From: Cellulophaga sp. BC115SP
Lineage (GTDB): Bacteria > Bacteroidota > Bacteroidia > Cytophagales > Spirosomataceae
Reading direction: 5' to 3'
Length of the DNA stretch: 64,000 nucleotides
NCBI RefSeq assembly: GCF_009905545.1
Contig: NZ_JAAALB010000002.1
Location: 1 to 64,000 of the forward strand
In this document: one piece after another, positions 18,325-26,817 of the stretch
Position numbering within the stretch: position 1 is the stretch's first letter
How the letters are laid out: the number at the start of each line of letters is the position of its first letter
The notes under the pieces: generated by a model
Told to the model about the DNA's origin: nothing
Databases searched by the model: none
The model's input: only the letters and a program-made list of their open reading frames with translations
Made by a program: the position numbers and the translations under genes

Positions 18325-18555
18325 TTTACGGTTTTTACTTATCAAAATAGACTGAGTTGTCTGTAAGCATTATCATTAATTAAACCTACTTGTTACAAAC
18401 CGTGATAAAGTCTATTAGATAATGTTTTCGAAAAGATAGTTGATTTTATAATCATTATCATTTCGTTCTTTTCATGTGCATTATTCAATGAGTAGAATTG
18501 ATTAACTGAATGACCAATTACCTTAACTATGTAACATAAGAAAACAGTAATCAGT

Positions 18556-19740
18556 ATGAAAAAAATATTCAAATTTAAAGAGCTAATCGTTTTATCTATT
18601 TCTATAGCTTCTACAATCTTCTTCTTTGATTTTAAAAAATCGGGGTTAATAATTGGCCTTGAAAATTTTGATTCAAAGAATCTTCCTATTTACTCTGCAT
18701 CACTCAATATACTAGTTTTAGTAATTAGCATAATGATTTTCTCAACACTTTTTGATGATTTTTATTTTTTAAGAAGAAAACATGGGGAATATGATAATTC
18801 AAATTTCGCACTTGACGACTTGAAAGCTATCGAAGAAACTTTAAAAATTTCAAGTAATCAAACCAAGTATTATGTAGAGAGAACAAGCGCTGTAGTTGGA
18901 CAACTTGTTAGGAACTTTTCATTATTCTTATGGCCTCTCATTATTTTTTATGCATTAAATATAGTTAAAGACAAACTAAATCTCTCGTCTTCCATATACT
19001 TTGAGAAGTCATATTCATTTTATGAGTTCACAACAAGAAGCCCGATAGATAAGCATAATGGAGCCTTTTGGTATATAATTTTAAGTGCACTAGCGAACTT
19101 TTTTAATTTTCTCTCTGGAATTGGTTTATGGGTATCATTTAGCATTTTATATCAAAAAACTGTTGATGCTGACAATAAAAGTACTCTACATTTAGGAGTT
19201 CACTACTTTTTACTCATTTTTTACATGTTAGCTTACGTAGTTTTGATAGGATCGGGGTTAGAGATTTTAACCATCAAAATGACAATCTTAACACTTGATA
19301 TGTTCTGTAGTATTTTCAACTGCGTAGCAATGATATTATTTTTCAACAGACTTGTTCAAATTCTTTATTTCTTTCAGACGGAACTCAAGAAAAACCTGCT
19401 TGATAAGTTTTATTTTTTCACTGCAACTATTTTACTTCCACTATATGCTTGCTTTCAAATTTTTTTTGGAGCGTTTGATTTTCTAGCAAATAATCCCCAA
19501 TACTCTGAATATTATACGTATTTTAAAGGTACTGTGTTTTTCGTATGTTTCCTTGGAAAACTATTCCTTATATTATTTATGTTTTCCTTTATCAGAATTA
19601 AATGGCTACATGCAGCAATTATTACATTAATGGCTAATGAAGGAACACCTTTATTATTAGCTCAGAAAGTTAAGGCAATCTCAAACTCTATTGGACAACT
19701 TGATGAAGACCTTATGGGTAAAGACCTTACGGAGAATTAA
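18556..19740 (+). CDS. Multi-pass membrane protein, unknown function
   Basis: This 394-residue protein has about eight hydrophobic segments (near residues 10-25, 47-64, 120-137, 168-197, 214-234, 240-262, 280-305 and 325-350). Between segments 2 and 3 lies a charged cytoplasmic-looking stretch (DDFYFLRRKHGEYDNS and the ALDDLKAIEETLKIS helix). I find no transporter or kinase signature. It precedes the hydrolase-caspase trio on the same strand but is separated from it by a hairpin, so membership in that system is possible but unproven. In conflict systems, membrane proteins in this position often act as effectors or anchors. Confidence 0.65.
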   Translation: MKKIFKFKELIVLSISIASTIFFFDFKKSGLIIGLENFDSKNLPIYSASLNILVLVISIMIFSTLFDDFYFLRRKHGEYDNSNFALDDLKAIEETLKISSNQTKYYVERTSAVVGQLVRNFSLFLWPLIIFYALNIVKDKLNLSSSIYFEKSYSFYEFTTRSPIDKHNGAFWYIILSALANFFNFLSGIGLWVSFSILYQKTVDADNKSTLHLGVHYFLLIFYMLAYVVLIGSGLEILTIKMTILTLDMFCSIFNCVAMILFFNRLVQILYFFQTELKKNLLDKFYFFTATILLPLYACFQIFFGAFDFLANNPQYSEYYTYFKGTVFFVCFLGKLFLILFMFSFIRIKWLHAAIITLMANEGTPLLLAQKVKAISNSIGQLDEDLMGKDLTEN

Positions 19741-19820
19741 GGACGAAAAGATCAAAACAAATATCAGAGTAATTACCAATGGGTATAACTATCTCATCAA
19801 CCTTATTAAAAAATTATCTT

Positions 19821-19859
19821 TGATACTCTTTTAATAGTCCAACTTTTAAAAGAGTATCA
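19821..19859 (+). terminator. Stem-loop between membrane gene and hydrolase-caspase trio
   Basis: TGATACTCTTTTAA at 19821-19834 pairs perfectly with its complement at 19846-19859 around an 11-base loop. It divides the membrane-protein gene from the trio, so the trio probably has its own promoter in 19860-19905. Confidence 0.7.
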
Positions 19860-19905
19860 TACCTTTTGGCTTCAAAAATAAATGTAAACGAAAAAATAAA
19901 ATGTT

Positions 19906-21342
19906 ATGAATATAAAAGAGTTCATTGTAAATGTAGGCCCTCAAGGCACTTTTAAGCCTTCAGGTTCATACCATTCTGTTCCATCAGACATTGATGCTAT
20001 GTTCCAAGGATTTGAGGCTGATAATGTAAAAAAGATTACATTATATTTTCATGGAGGGCTAGTGAATGAGGAGAGTGGAATGGAAACAGCCATAAAAATG
20101 GGTGGACACTTAAGCACCATAAAACAAAGCCCAATTTGTTTTGTATGGGAAACTGGTTTAATAGAAACAGTTGCATCAAATATTGGAAAAATTTCAGAAA
20201 CAAAGCTATTTAATAAGTTGATTAAAATTCTAATAAAGAAACTAGCACCTATGTTAGGATTCGATAGTGGATTAGGGAGAGGCTCAGGCATTACACTCAC
20301 AAAAGAACAAATACAAATAGAACTTAATAAGATAATTCCTTTTGAAAATTACACGCAAAGCAAACTCGACGAATCAAAAGGAAGGGGAGCTACTTCTACT
20401 ACAGTAATGCCTCTCAGTGTAGAGGATTTGGAAGGAGAGTTTAAATTTGAAATTGAAGCTGACCTTGAACTTGTATCCATTCTTGAAGAATCAAAATTTC
20501 CAATCTCTGGGCAAAAAGGCGTACAATCAAGAGGGGTTATCGATACGATGTTTCTTATAAAGAGTGTTGCAAAAATTGCATTCAGAGTCATCAAAAGATT
20601 TGCGTCAAAACGAGACCATGATTTCTATCCAACAATTATTGAAGAACTTTTGAGAGAACTCTATGTTGCTGAATTAGGAGCATGGATTTGGAATAATATG
20701 AAAGTTAAGTCCAAAGAAATGTGGAAAGATAATACCGGTATTTCAGACATAAACCAATTTGCAGGAAGATATTTGTTTGATAAGTTGGTAGCATATCATA
20801 TGAAGTATCCAGAGATTCAAGTCAATTTGGTTGGACATAGTGCTGGTTCTATAGCAATTTGTAATTTACTTGAGATGAGTTCAGCGACCTACCCTCAACT
20901 TTGTTTTGAAAATATAATTTTTTTGGCTCCAGCATGTAGAATTGATTTATTCAGGGACGAGGTTGTTTTGCACCAGAATCGTTTTAAAAACTTTAGGATA
21001 TTTACAATGACTGATAGTAATGAGAAACGCGACATTCTGGTTCCTTTTTTTTACACTCATTCGTTACTATATTTAATCTCAGGTATTTTAGAGAATGAAG
21101 GCAATGAAGATGATGCTTATATCCTTGGACTTGAAAGAAATATTAGAGCTACTTCGCCTTACGATTCCGCAGATGAAATTTCTGATGCGCACAACTTTCT
21201 TTATGAAGAAGGGAAAAAAAGGGTTGTATTTTCTCAAACTAATGAAGATACCCCTAGAGGCTTTAGAAGCCAGTCATTAACCCATGGTGATTTTGATGAT
21301 GATGATGAAACAATAGACAGTATTAAATTCATGCTTATTTAA
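19906..21342 (+). CDS. Alpha/beta hydrolase (putative esterase/lipase) of caspase cassette
   Basis: The 478-residue protein has an alpha/beta-hydrolase nucleophile elbow, GHSAGS, with S312 as nucleophile, and an upstream YFHGG motif (about residues 47-51) that would form the oxyanion hole. A LTHGDFDDDD segment near the C-terminus carries a histidine suited to the triad. About 200 residues of insertion, with a basic amphipathic stretch (LIKILIKKLAPML) and an acidic SVEDLEGEFKFE part, separate oxyanion and nucleophile motifs. There is no signal peptide, so it acts in the cytoplasm, perhaps at membranes. Its stop is directly followed by the ATG of the caspase gene. A lipid or ester substrate is inferred, not shown. 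Confidence 0.75.
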   Translation: MNIKEFIVNVGPQGTFKPSGSYHSVPSDIDAMFQGFEADNVKKITLYFHGGLVNEESGMETAIKMGGHLSTIKQSPICFVWETGLIETVASNIGKISETKLFNKLIKILIKKLAPMLGFDSGLGRGSGITLTKEQIQIELNKIIPFENYTQSKLDESKGRGATSTTVMPLSVEDLEGEFKFEIEADLELVSILEESKFPISGQKGVQSRGVIDTMFLIKSVAKIAFRVIKRFASKRDHDFYPTIIEELLRELYVAELGAWIWNNMKVKSKEMWKDNTGISDINQFAGRYLFDKLVAYHMKYPEIQVNLVGHSAGSIAICNLLEMSSATYPQLCFENIIFLAPACRIDLFRDEVVLHQNRFKNFRIFTMTDSNEKRDILVPFFYTHSLLYLISGILENEGNEDDAYILGLERNIRATSPYDSADEISDAHNFLYEEGKKRVVFSQTNEDTPRGFRSQSLTHGDFDDDDETIDSIKFMLI

Positions 21343-22356
21343 ATGAAAGAGGACTTCGCAATTCTTATAGGTATTAATGATTATACTTCACCCACACAAA
21401 AAGGATTAAGAACATTAGGGGGTGCAGTTAACGATGCTAACAAGTTAGAGAAATGGGTAGCTAGTGCGACTGGTGGAAATGTGCCAGCTCCCAACATCAA
21501 AAAAATAATTTCTTCTTCTATGCCATTAAAGCCATTGCAAGATGAAATTGATGACGCATTCCTTGAAATTGAAGCTACAATTCAAGCTCAAGGTGGTACC
21601 GCACGACGATTGTATTTTTATTTTGCAGGTCATGGTTTAGGGACATTGGATAGTACAACAAATACAGCCCTTTGTTTGGCTAACTGGTCAGAGAGCAGAA
21701 GACAATCGGCTCTATCATCGGAAGAATATAAAGATGGCATAAAACAGTATGGCTACTTTGAGGAAATTTTTTTTATAGCAGATTGTTGTCGCAATACAAA
21801 AATAAATATTAAACCCAAGGCACCAACTTTTTCCATTCCAGTTCCGGGACAAGCGGCAGGACAAACCAAAATGTTTGTTGCCTATGCAACCCAATATCAA
21901 GACCAATCATACGAAGTTGAATCTATTGATTCAGAAATGAGGGGAGCATTCACAACTGTTTTGATAGAAGGCTTGAATGGTGCTGCCGCTAATAATGGCT
22001 TAGTAGGTGTAGATGACCTTCGTGATTTTTTAATTAAAGCAACTCCAGAGCTCGCACAAAAGCAAGGTTACAAACAAATTCCTGAAATCTCACACACATA
22101 CAGCAATAACGCAACTTTAGTTGAAGTTCAATTAGTTGGAAATAATTTGAATATCATTTTTGGAGCGACAAGGAATAATCCTGTTGAGCTATTTGATGGA
22201 GATCTAAATCTAATTGAAACCATTGATTCAAGTCAATCTAAAAGAGTTTCACGTCAACTAGGAAAAGGTTTGTATCAGCTTAGAGATACTTTGACAGACG
22301 AAACTTCATTCTTTCAAGTTCCACTCTCTCAAAACAAAAAAGATGTCACTTTCTAA
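21343..22356 (+). CDS. Caspase-fold cysteine protease with C-terminal beta-sandwich
   Basis: The 337-residue protein has a caspase/metacaspase p20 domain: an ILIGINDY start, AVNDANKLEKW, the histidine motif YFAGHG (H97) and the cysteine motif FIADCCRN (catalytic C149 by alignment with the metacaspase D-x-C site). Residues about 262-337 form a separate beta-sandwich-like module (VELFDGDLNLIETI, LGKGLYQLRD), which may bind partners. It begins at the base after the hydrolase stop and overlaps the next gene by 14 bases, so the three are co-translated. Bacterial caspase-like proteases often act as triggered effectors or activators in abortive-infection systems; that role here is inference. Confidence 0.88.
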   Translation: MKEDFAILIGINDYTSPTQKGLRTLGGAVNDANKLEKWVASATGGNVPAPNIKKIISSSMPLKPLQDEIDDAFLEIEATIQAQGGTARRLYFYFAGHGLGTLDSTTNTALCLANWSESRRQSALSSEEYKDGIKQYGYFEEIFFIADCCRNTKINIKPKAPTFSIPVPGQAAGQTKMFVAYATQYQDQSYEVESIDSEMRGAFTTVLIEGLNGAAANNGLVGVDDLRDFLIKATPELAQKQGYKQIPEISHTYSNNATLVEVQLVGNNLNIIFGATRNNPVELFDGDLNLIETIDSSQSKRVSRQLGKGLYQLRDTLTDETSFFQVPLSQNKKDVTF

Positions 22357-23962
22357 TTCTCTTCTAAAATTTACCTTGATGGTAAACATAGCTGACGAGT
22401 ATAAATATCTTGTCAAGGTTATCCTATTTGATTCTTCAAACAGGATCGTTTTTCCCGTTGAAGAATCTCTCTCTACTTATAAGTATTATATTAATAAAGG
22501 TCTGTATACCATAAGGATTGAAATGAACTCTGAAGTTAGTGACAAAATTATAACAGTAAATAAAGATAGGGATTACTTAGTCGCAAGTAACAATTTTAAA
22601 CTACCTCATTCAAATATTATTGAGCCCCCACAACAATTTTCTTCTGCTTTATTAGGCGGAGATAATGTTAATACTTACGGCTCTTCATATGAATATTACA
22701 CCTCTCCAGCAATAGAATTTAGTAGGAATAGCACTTTTGATTACAGTGGGGGAAATTTAATTACAGCCAATTCCTCATTATTTATTTTCATGCGTTTCCC
22801 TTCACTTGAAAAATATAAAGATTTGCGAGAGAAGTGGGATAAATCGTTTTATCGGGATTTTGAGATAGTAAATGACTTTGGAGAACCAATAATTATATTT
22901 GATTCACAAGTCGGTATCGTAGTTAATGAATATGATGGCTGGATAGCGTTTAATGCAGTACTTCCTCACGGGATTTACTATTTGATTTATCATGGTAAAG
23001 AGCCACGACAAATCCCGATTTACGTTTTTAAAAATTGGCATACTCAATTTTTTATAACCTTAGGAGAAGTTCCACTTTTTGGAACAATACGGATTTTTAT
23101 TTCTAAGATGAGAGAGTTCAATCCAAAGGATGAAACAAATAAATATATTGATATCTTATTAGATAAACTACAAAATAAAGATTATTCTATTGATGAAAAT
23201 CTTATTGAAATTGTGGCCTCTGGCAAGTATGAATCTCCAATGCTTGGTTTGATATGCTCATATATTTATTTGAAAGGTGCTCAGAAAAAAAACGATAATT
23301 TATTTTATAGAATCTCTAACAATCTAAGACAGGTAATCTTGAAGGACAATGATGAATCGCCCGACTTGCAAGCATTGGATATACTTTTGGTTGAGCATTT
23401 GGGAAATACTAATTATAGCAAGAGAGATGTAAAGGGAACGCCAATGTTAAGAATAGGATTTGAAGCAATTAAAAATGCATCGGTGAAAAACAACACGTTG
23501 ATTCCTATGAATAGTATTAATGATTTTATCTCAGAGACTCTTTACTATGATAGTCCATTTAATACATTTCAACCGATCAAATATTCTAGAAATTCAATTA
23601 GTGGGTTAGATCTTGAAAATATTTTGTATAAAAATAAATTTCGTAGATATTCAAAACCTTATTTTTCACCAAATGAAATCCTACAAAATACGTCATCAAG
23701 TGAAAATATCGTTGGACAAGTGAGTAGTCAATTAGATTTGAGTATTCGAAATGTTTTAACGCCGAGAGTTATTCATTTAATCAAGAATTCAGATATAAAT
23801 TCTGATTCTAAAGAGAATTGGATTCGAACTTCAATATCTGATATGATTAATCAGAATGATAATCTTAGTATTAACGAGATATCCAATCAATTAAACTTAT
23901 CAGGAAGTACAATCTCAAGAATTTTTGAAGATTGGAAAAGGGAAGTTGGTGGAAGTAAATAA
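22343..23962 (+). CDS. Beta-sandwich / helical-repeat / HTH-like protein of caspase cassette
   Basis: This 539-residue protein starts inside the caspase gene. Residues about 15-75 (VKVILFDSSNRI, INKGLYTIRIE) and about 150-255 (IVVNEYDGWIAF, PHGIYYLIYHG) look like beta-sandwiches, and both carry the GlyX-Tyr signature also seen at the C-terminus of the caspase protein. A helical region follows at about 265-390 (GKYESPMLGLICSYIYLKG, DESPDLQALDILL, TPMLRIGFEAI), similar to an uncharacterised group I associate with caspase neighbours. The last 40 residues (INEISNQLNLSGSTISRIF) read as a helix-turn-helix. It could be the sensor or scaffold of the system. No enzymatic motif is seen. Confidence 0.7.
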   Translation: MSLSNSLLKFTLMVNIADEYKYLVKVILFDSSNRIVFPVEESLSTYKYYINKGLYTIRIEMNSEVSDKIITVNKDRDYLVASNNFKLPHSNIIEPPQQFSSALLGGDNVNTYGSSYEYYTSPAIEFSRNSTFDYSGGNLITANSSLFIFMRFPSLEKYKDLREKWDKSFYRDFEIVNDFGEPIIIFDSQVGIVVNEYDGWIAFNAVLPHGIYYLIYHGKEPRQIPIYVFKNWHTQFFITLGEVPLFGTIRIFISKMREFNPKDETNKYIDILLDKLQNKDYSIDENLIEIVASGKYESPMLGLICSYIYLKGAQKKNDNLFYRISNNLRQVILKDNDESPDLQALDILLVEHLGNTNYSKRDVKGTPMLRIGFEAIKNASVKNNTLIPMNSINDFISETLYYDSPFNTFQPIKYSRNSISGLDLENILYKNKFRRYSKPYFSPNEILQNTSSSENIVGQVSSQLDLSIRNVLTPRVIHLIKNSDINSDSKENWIRTSISDMINQNDNLSINEISNQLNLSGSTISRIFEDWKREVGGSK

Positions 23963-24009
23963 CTAAAATTTATCATAATTAAGCGTTGTTCGTAAAAAAT
24001 AATTTTCAA

Positions 24010-24067
24010 AACCTCATATTCACAACTTCCTTCAAATCTTGTTGAAGGAGGTTGTGAATATGAGGTT
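24010..24067. terminator. Long stem-loop ending the caspase cassette
   Basis: Arms 24010-24035 and 24042-24067 pair over 26 positions with a single wobble and a 6-base loop. The stem is far longer than an ordinary terminator and lacks a strong T-tract. It may be a terminator for both strands or a relic of a small inverted-repeat element at the cassette edge. Confidence 0.7.
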
Positions 24068-24097
24068 AGCTAAATTTCAGTCATTTCAATAATAAAT

Positions 24098-24244
24098 TCA
24101 TTGTTTTGAAAAAGTATGACTAGAATACCCCATAACTCTCATCTCACTTGCCCTTAGACTAACAAATCTTCGAAATCTACATCCTTTAGCTTTACTATAT
24201 ATATCGGTAACAAATTCTAAATCTTGAATATTTTCAATTTTAAG
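24098..24244 (-). pseudogene. Gene remnant without start codon
   Basis: A 48-residue frame (IQDLEFVTDIYSKAKG, RFVSLRASEMRVMG) with protein-like composition is bounded by stops at 24098-24100 and 24245-24247 and has no ATG. It appears to be the residue of a deleted gene beside the caspase cassette. I see nothing else in 24068-24314. Confidence 0.3.
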
Positions 24245-24314
24245 CTACAAGCACTAATCTATTCAGATCATGATTTTTCCCTGTATAAGTTTATACTATG
24301 ATAATTGAAATTTT

Positions 24315-24746
24315 CTATAATCCATTCCGTTTAAATATATACCTTAAATGTGGCGTTCTCTTAGTGTATAATAATTCAAGAGTATCTGAATATAGGTGGA
24401 TGTTAAAATTCCAAAATGTTATTTTGTTTTGAGATACCTCATTAAAATAGCGTTCTTCATATTCATAAGGCTTATTAGGGTCTTGATTATCAATAACCCA
24501 TATATTAGACATTACTCCTGCGTTCGCTAATTTACTCCCTAACAATGTTTCACTTTTGGTGCCAATATCAGTGAACTTGATATATCCTGAATCACCATTT
24601 GTTGATTTGTACTCAACTCCATTGATGGCTTGTATCGCTTCTCTTGTAGTTTTTGCTTCTTTAAGAGATGGAATTGTAGAATCTTTACAAGCAATTAAAG
24701 TGAAGATAGAACTTGTAATGACTGAAAAAAGAAGGTACTTTCTCAT
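24315..24746 (-). CDS. Putative lipoprotein
   Basis: I chose the ATG at 24746 because it gives a classic lipoprotein signal (MRKYLLFSVITSSIFTLIAC, lipobox cysteine at residue 20) and avoids overlap with the upstream gene. A longer frame to 24824 exists. The 143-residue product continues as a small soluble domain with TTREAIQAINGVEYKS and ends in HLRYIFKRNGL. It should be anchored in the periplasmic or outer membrane leaflet. Its family is not recognised. Confidence 0.65.
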   Translation of the reverse strand: MRKYLLFSVITSSIFTLIACKDSTIPSLKEAKTTREAIQAINGVEYKSTNGDSGYIKFTDIGTKSETLLGSKLANAGVMSNIWVIDNQDPNKPYEYEERYFNEVSQNKITFWNFNIHLYSDTLELLYTKRTPHLRYIFKRNGL

Positions 24747-24817
24747 AAAATAGATGTTGCTAATTGGTTTCATTATTAAGGAATAGACGTATGTTTTTCT
24801 AATAGTCACTTGTGATA

Positions 24818-25090
24818 TTACCAAGCTTTCATCATTGCTCTAGTTTGGAGTTCTACCCAAAGTATTTGTTCGTGTCTTTGAAGCTCGTGGAGTTTGTCTT
24901 CCAATTTTAAACATGGATTATTTGCTAGCTTTTGTGTTTGGATAGTCTCTTTGATCATTGCCTTTTGCCCACGAACTTGTACAAGGCTTTTCTGTATTTG
25001 TAGGCTTTGGATCTGGCAGATTCTATCTTGAGTACTAGATGCTAGTTGAAAAAAAGCACTCTTTGTTAATTCTATTGCTAATGTTTGCAT
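24818..25090 (-). CDS. Small helical protein, unknown
   Basis: The 90-residue product is almost entirely helical and glutamine-rich (STQDRICQIQSLQIQKSLVQ and LEDKLHELQRHEQILW), suggesting a coiled-coil. It lies 16 bases from the next upstream minus-strand gene and may share its transcript. No family or function is recognised. Confidence 0.5.
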   Translation of the reverse strand: MQTLAIELTKSAFFQLASSTQDRICQIQSLQIQKSLVQVRGQKAMIKETIQTQKLANNPCLKLEDKLHELQRHEQILWVELQTRAMMKAW

Positions 25091-25106
25091 GATTGAGAAA
25101 AGTTAG

Positions 25107-25364
25107 TTAATGAATATTTTGTTTTCGATTTTCAATGAGTAATGCTAGAACGTTCTGTGTTACACTGTCATCCACATCAAGTGAACAGGTTGCCTTGTGT
25201 AGTTCATTAAACATATTGAGCCTATACTCACTCACGTGTAAGTCTTGGTTAGTGGTAAGTAACCTGTACACATCTGCAATAGTGAGTAATAGATCTTGCC
25301 AATCTTCAAGTGGATTTACTCCTTCTATAGTGATAATAATAGCATTGTCTTTAAATTGTACCAT
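25107..25364 (-). CDS. Small unrecognised protein
   Basis: I place the start at the ATG at 25364 (MVQFKDNAIIITIEGV), giving 85 residues. The frame extends to 25463, but the extra 33 residues look unlike coding sequence and would cover repeated operator-like words. The product is acidic and helical, with PLEDWQDLLLTIADVYRLL and a SEYRLNMFNELHKA segment. It is transcribed with its downstream neighbour. No family is recognised. Confidence 0.5.
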   Translation of the reverse strand: MVQFKDNAIIITIEGVNPLEDWQDLLLTIADVYRLLTTNQDLHVSEYRLNMFNELHKATCSLDVDDSVTQNVLALLIENRKQNIH

Positions 25365-25402
25365 TTTCAGGACTGAGATTAATTTGTAGATAATTATTGA
25401 AC

Positions 25403-25506
25403 TAGGTGACATATTTATAACAAGAGTTGACATAATGATGAACTTCACTTCTTTTGATGTCACCTAAACTGACATCGAATTGTATATTACTCACCTATGG
25501 TGACAT
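25403..25506. promoter_or_regulatory. Three operator-like TAGGTGACAT words
   Basis: TAGGTGACAT occurs at 25403-25412, its exact complement at 25457-25466, and GGTGACAT again at 25499-25506. All lie between two small minus-strand genes. The spacing and opposite orientation suggest a regulator binding site for the 24818-25364 unit. The binding protein is unknown. Confidence 0.4.
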
Positions 25507-25530
25507 GTTAGTGTGTTGTATCTGAGGAGA

Positions 25531-26238
25531 TTAGTTCGCTTTCTTGACAATAGAGAAGCTAAGCTGTTCTCTATCTTTCTTACGAGAAGCTTTGAGCCTC
25601 TGAGCCTCAAGGTCGACTTCAAGTCCTTGTTTTTGAGTGAGTAATGTGTCAACATTCTCTTCCAAAAGAGTTATCTTTTGCTGAGCTTCGTTGAGTAGGA
25701 CGTGAGTTTGAGTGACCTTATTCTTTTCAGTGTTGAGCTCAACATTAAGTTGTGAAACCTTATTTTGTAGAGATGTAACCTCGACTTGAAAATCAATATT
25801 GAGCATTTTTTCTCTAGCTTTCTGAGTAAAGAGCTCAGCATAGACATATACCATATAGCCAGATACACAACTAAGAAATACTTGAGTGGTTGCCATTTTT
25901 ATTTTTTGAAGTAGAACCTCCTGTTGAACATCTAGTAAAAAAAGCGCCGTCATGATAACAGATGCCCAAGCAAAGGCAATGGTTTTCCTTTTACTTGAAT
26001 TATGTTTTTCATTAACTGTTACGACAGTAGCAGTAAGCTCAAATGCCAACGCCATAAACCAGCTAGCAGCGTACCTTGGCCATCCTTCAAGATGTTGAGG
26101 GTAAGCATGAAAATATAAGGTCTGAGTTTCAATTGCTCTAGCCGAGCAAACAACAAGCATTCCAAGAGTGATAAAATTGATATCAAAGATGAAATCTATG
26201 ATTTGTTGGAATATACTTTTCTTAAGTGCGATTTGCAT
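25531..26238 (-). CDS. Four-helix membrane protein with coiled-coil tail
   Basis: The 235-residue protein has four hydrophobic segments (about residues 17-35, 58-75, 88-102 and 118-135). A long coiled-coil follows at about 150-220 (heptads such as LQNKVSQLNVELNTEKNKV and LLEENVDTLLTQ), ending in a basic tail (RKKDREQ). The arrangement suggests a membrane-anchored structural or docking protein facing the cytoplasm. It lies among small unrecognised minus-strand genes that look like plasmid or element cargo. No family is recognised. Confidence 0.65.
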   Translation of the reverse strand: MQIALKKSIFQQIIDFIFDINFITLGMLVVCSARAIETQTLYFHAYPQHLEGWPRYAASWFMALAFELTATVVTVNEKHNSSKRKTIAFAWASVIMTALFLLDVQQEVLLQKIKMATTQVFLSCVSGYMVYVYAELFTQKAREKMLNIDFQVEVTSLQNKVSQLNVELNTEKNKVTQTHVLLNEAQQKITLLEENVDTLLTQKQGLEVDLEAQRLKASRKKDREQLSFSIVKKAN

Positions 26239-26325
26239 GGTTATAAATATTTAATGGATGACAGCTTTCATCAACTGGGCGAAGAATGGATAGTACTACA
26301 GTGGAAAAAGCTCTTGTCGATTACA

Positions 26326-26775
26326 CTAGAGTTGATTATTGATTTGTTGTAGAATCTGAAAAATAAAATCCTTCCAATATTGATCTTCAACAAAGATTTG
26401 GTAATTGTCTCCAATTTGTCGATTCCTGACAACAGCCTTAAATACTTCTTCATTTTCGACACCTTTTAGAGTTCGTCCCTTGTTCATATTTTCATAGCAA
26501 ATGATGGTGACGATCGGATTATCCGCAAACTTTTCTCTCTTAGAGTGAATAATTCTAGGAATTCTTCCAAGTTCTATTTCTACAGGATTTAACTGATATT
26601 GCTTTGATTCATGTAGAAATTTCATGCTATGATAGGTCGCATTGACAGGACCTTTGGGACTCATCCATTTGCGTTGATGATAAACAGCGACCACAAGACG
26701 AGATTCCTCAATGTCATGAATTGGCTCTTGCAAGTAGTGGTTCACAATGGGTGTTTTTTTGAATGATGCTTCCAT
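26326..26775 (-). CDS. Unrecognised 149-residue protein
   Basis: The product is soluble and basic, with no signal peptide. Notable segments are RLVVAVYHQRKWMSPKG, NPIVTIICYENMN and a C-terminal DQYWKDFIFQILQQIN helix. It lies about 40 bases from the next upstream minus-strand gene, so the two may be co-transcribed. I see no enzymatic motif and propose no function. Confidence 0.55.
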   Translation of the reverse strand: MEASFKKTPIVNHYLQEPIHDIEESRLVVAVYHQRKWMSPKGPVNATYHSMKFLHESKQYQLNPVEIELGRIPRIIHSKREKFADNPIVTIICYENMNKGRTLKGVENEEVFKAVVRNRQIGDNYQIFVEDQYWKDFIFQILQQINNQL

Positions 26776-26817
26776 AAGATTTGATAGGAAAAATGTGGTA
26801 CTAAATTGTTAAATAAT

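Noticed and set aside
18556-19740. Gasdermin or other named pore-forming effector
   Set aside because: Eight spread hydrophobic segments and no gasdermin-like beta region; the resemblance is only that of a membrane protein near a caspase gene.
25365-25463. Longer N-terminus for the 25107 gene
   Set aside because: The extra 33 residues have non-coding-like composition and would overlap the TAGGTGACAT operator-like word, so the ATG at 25364 was chosen.
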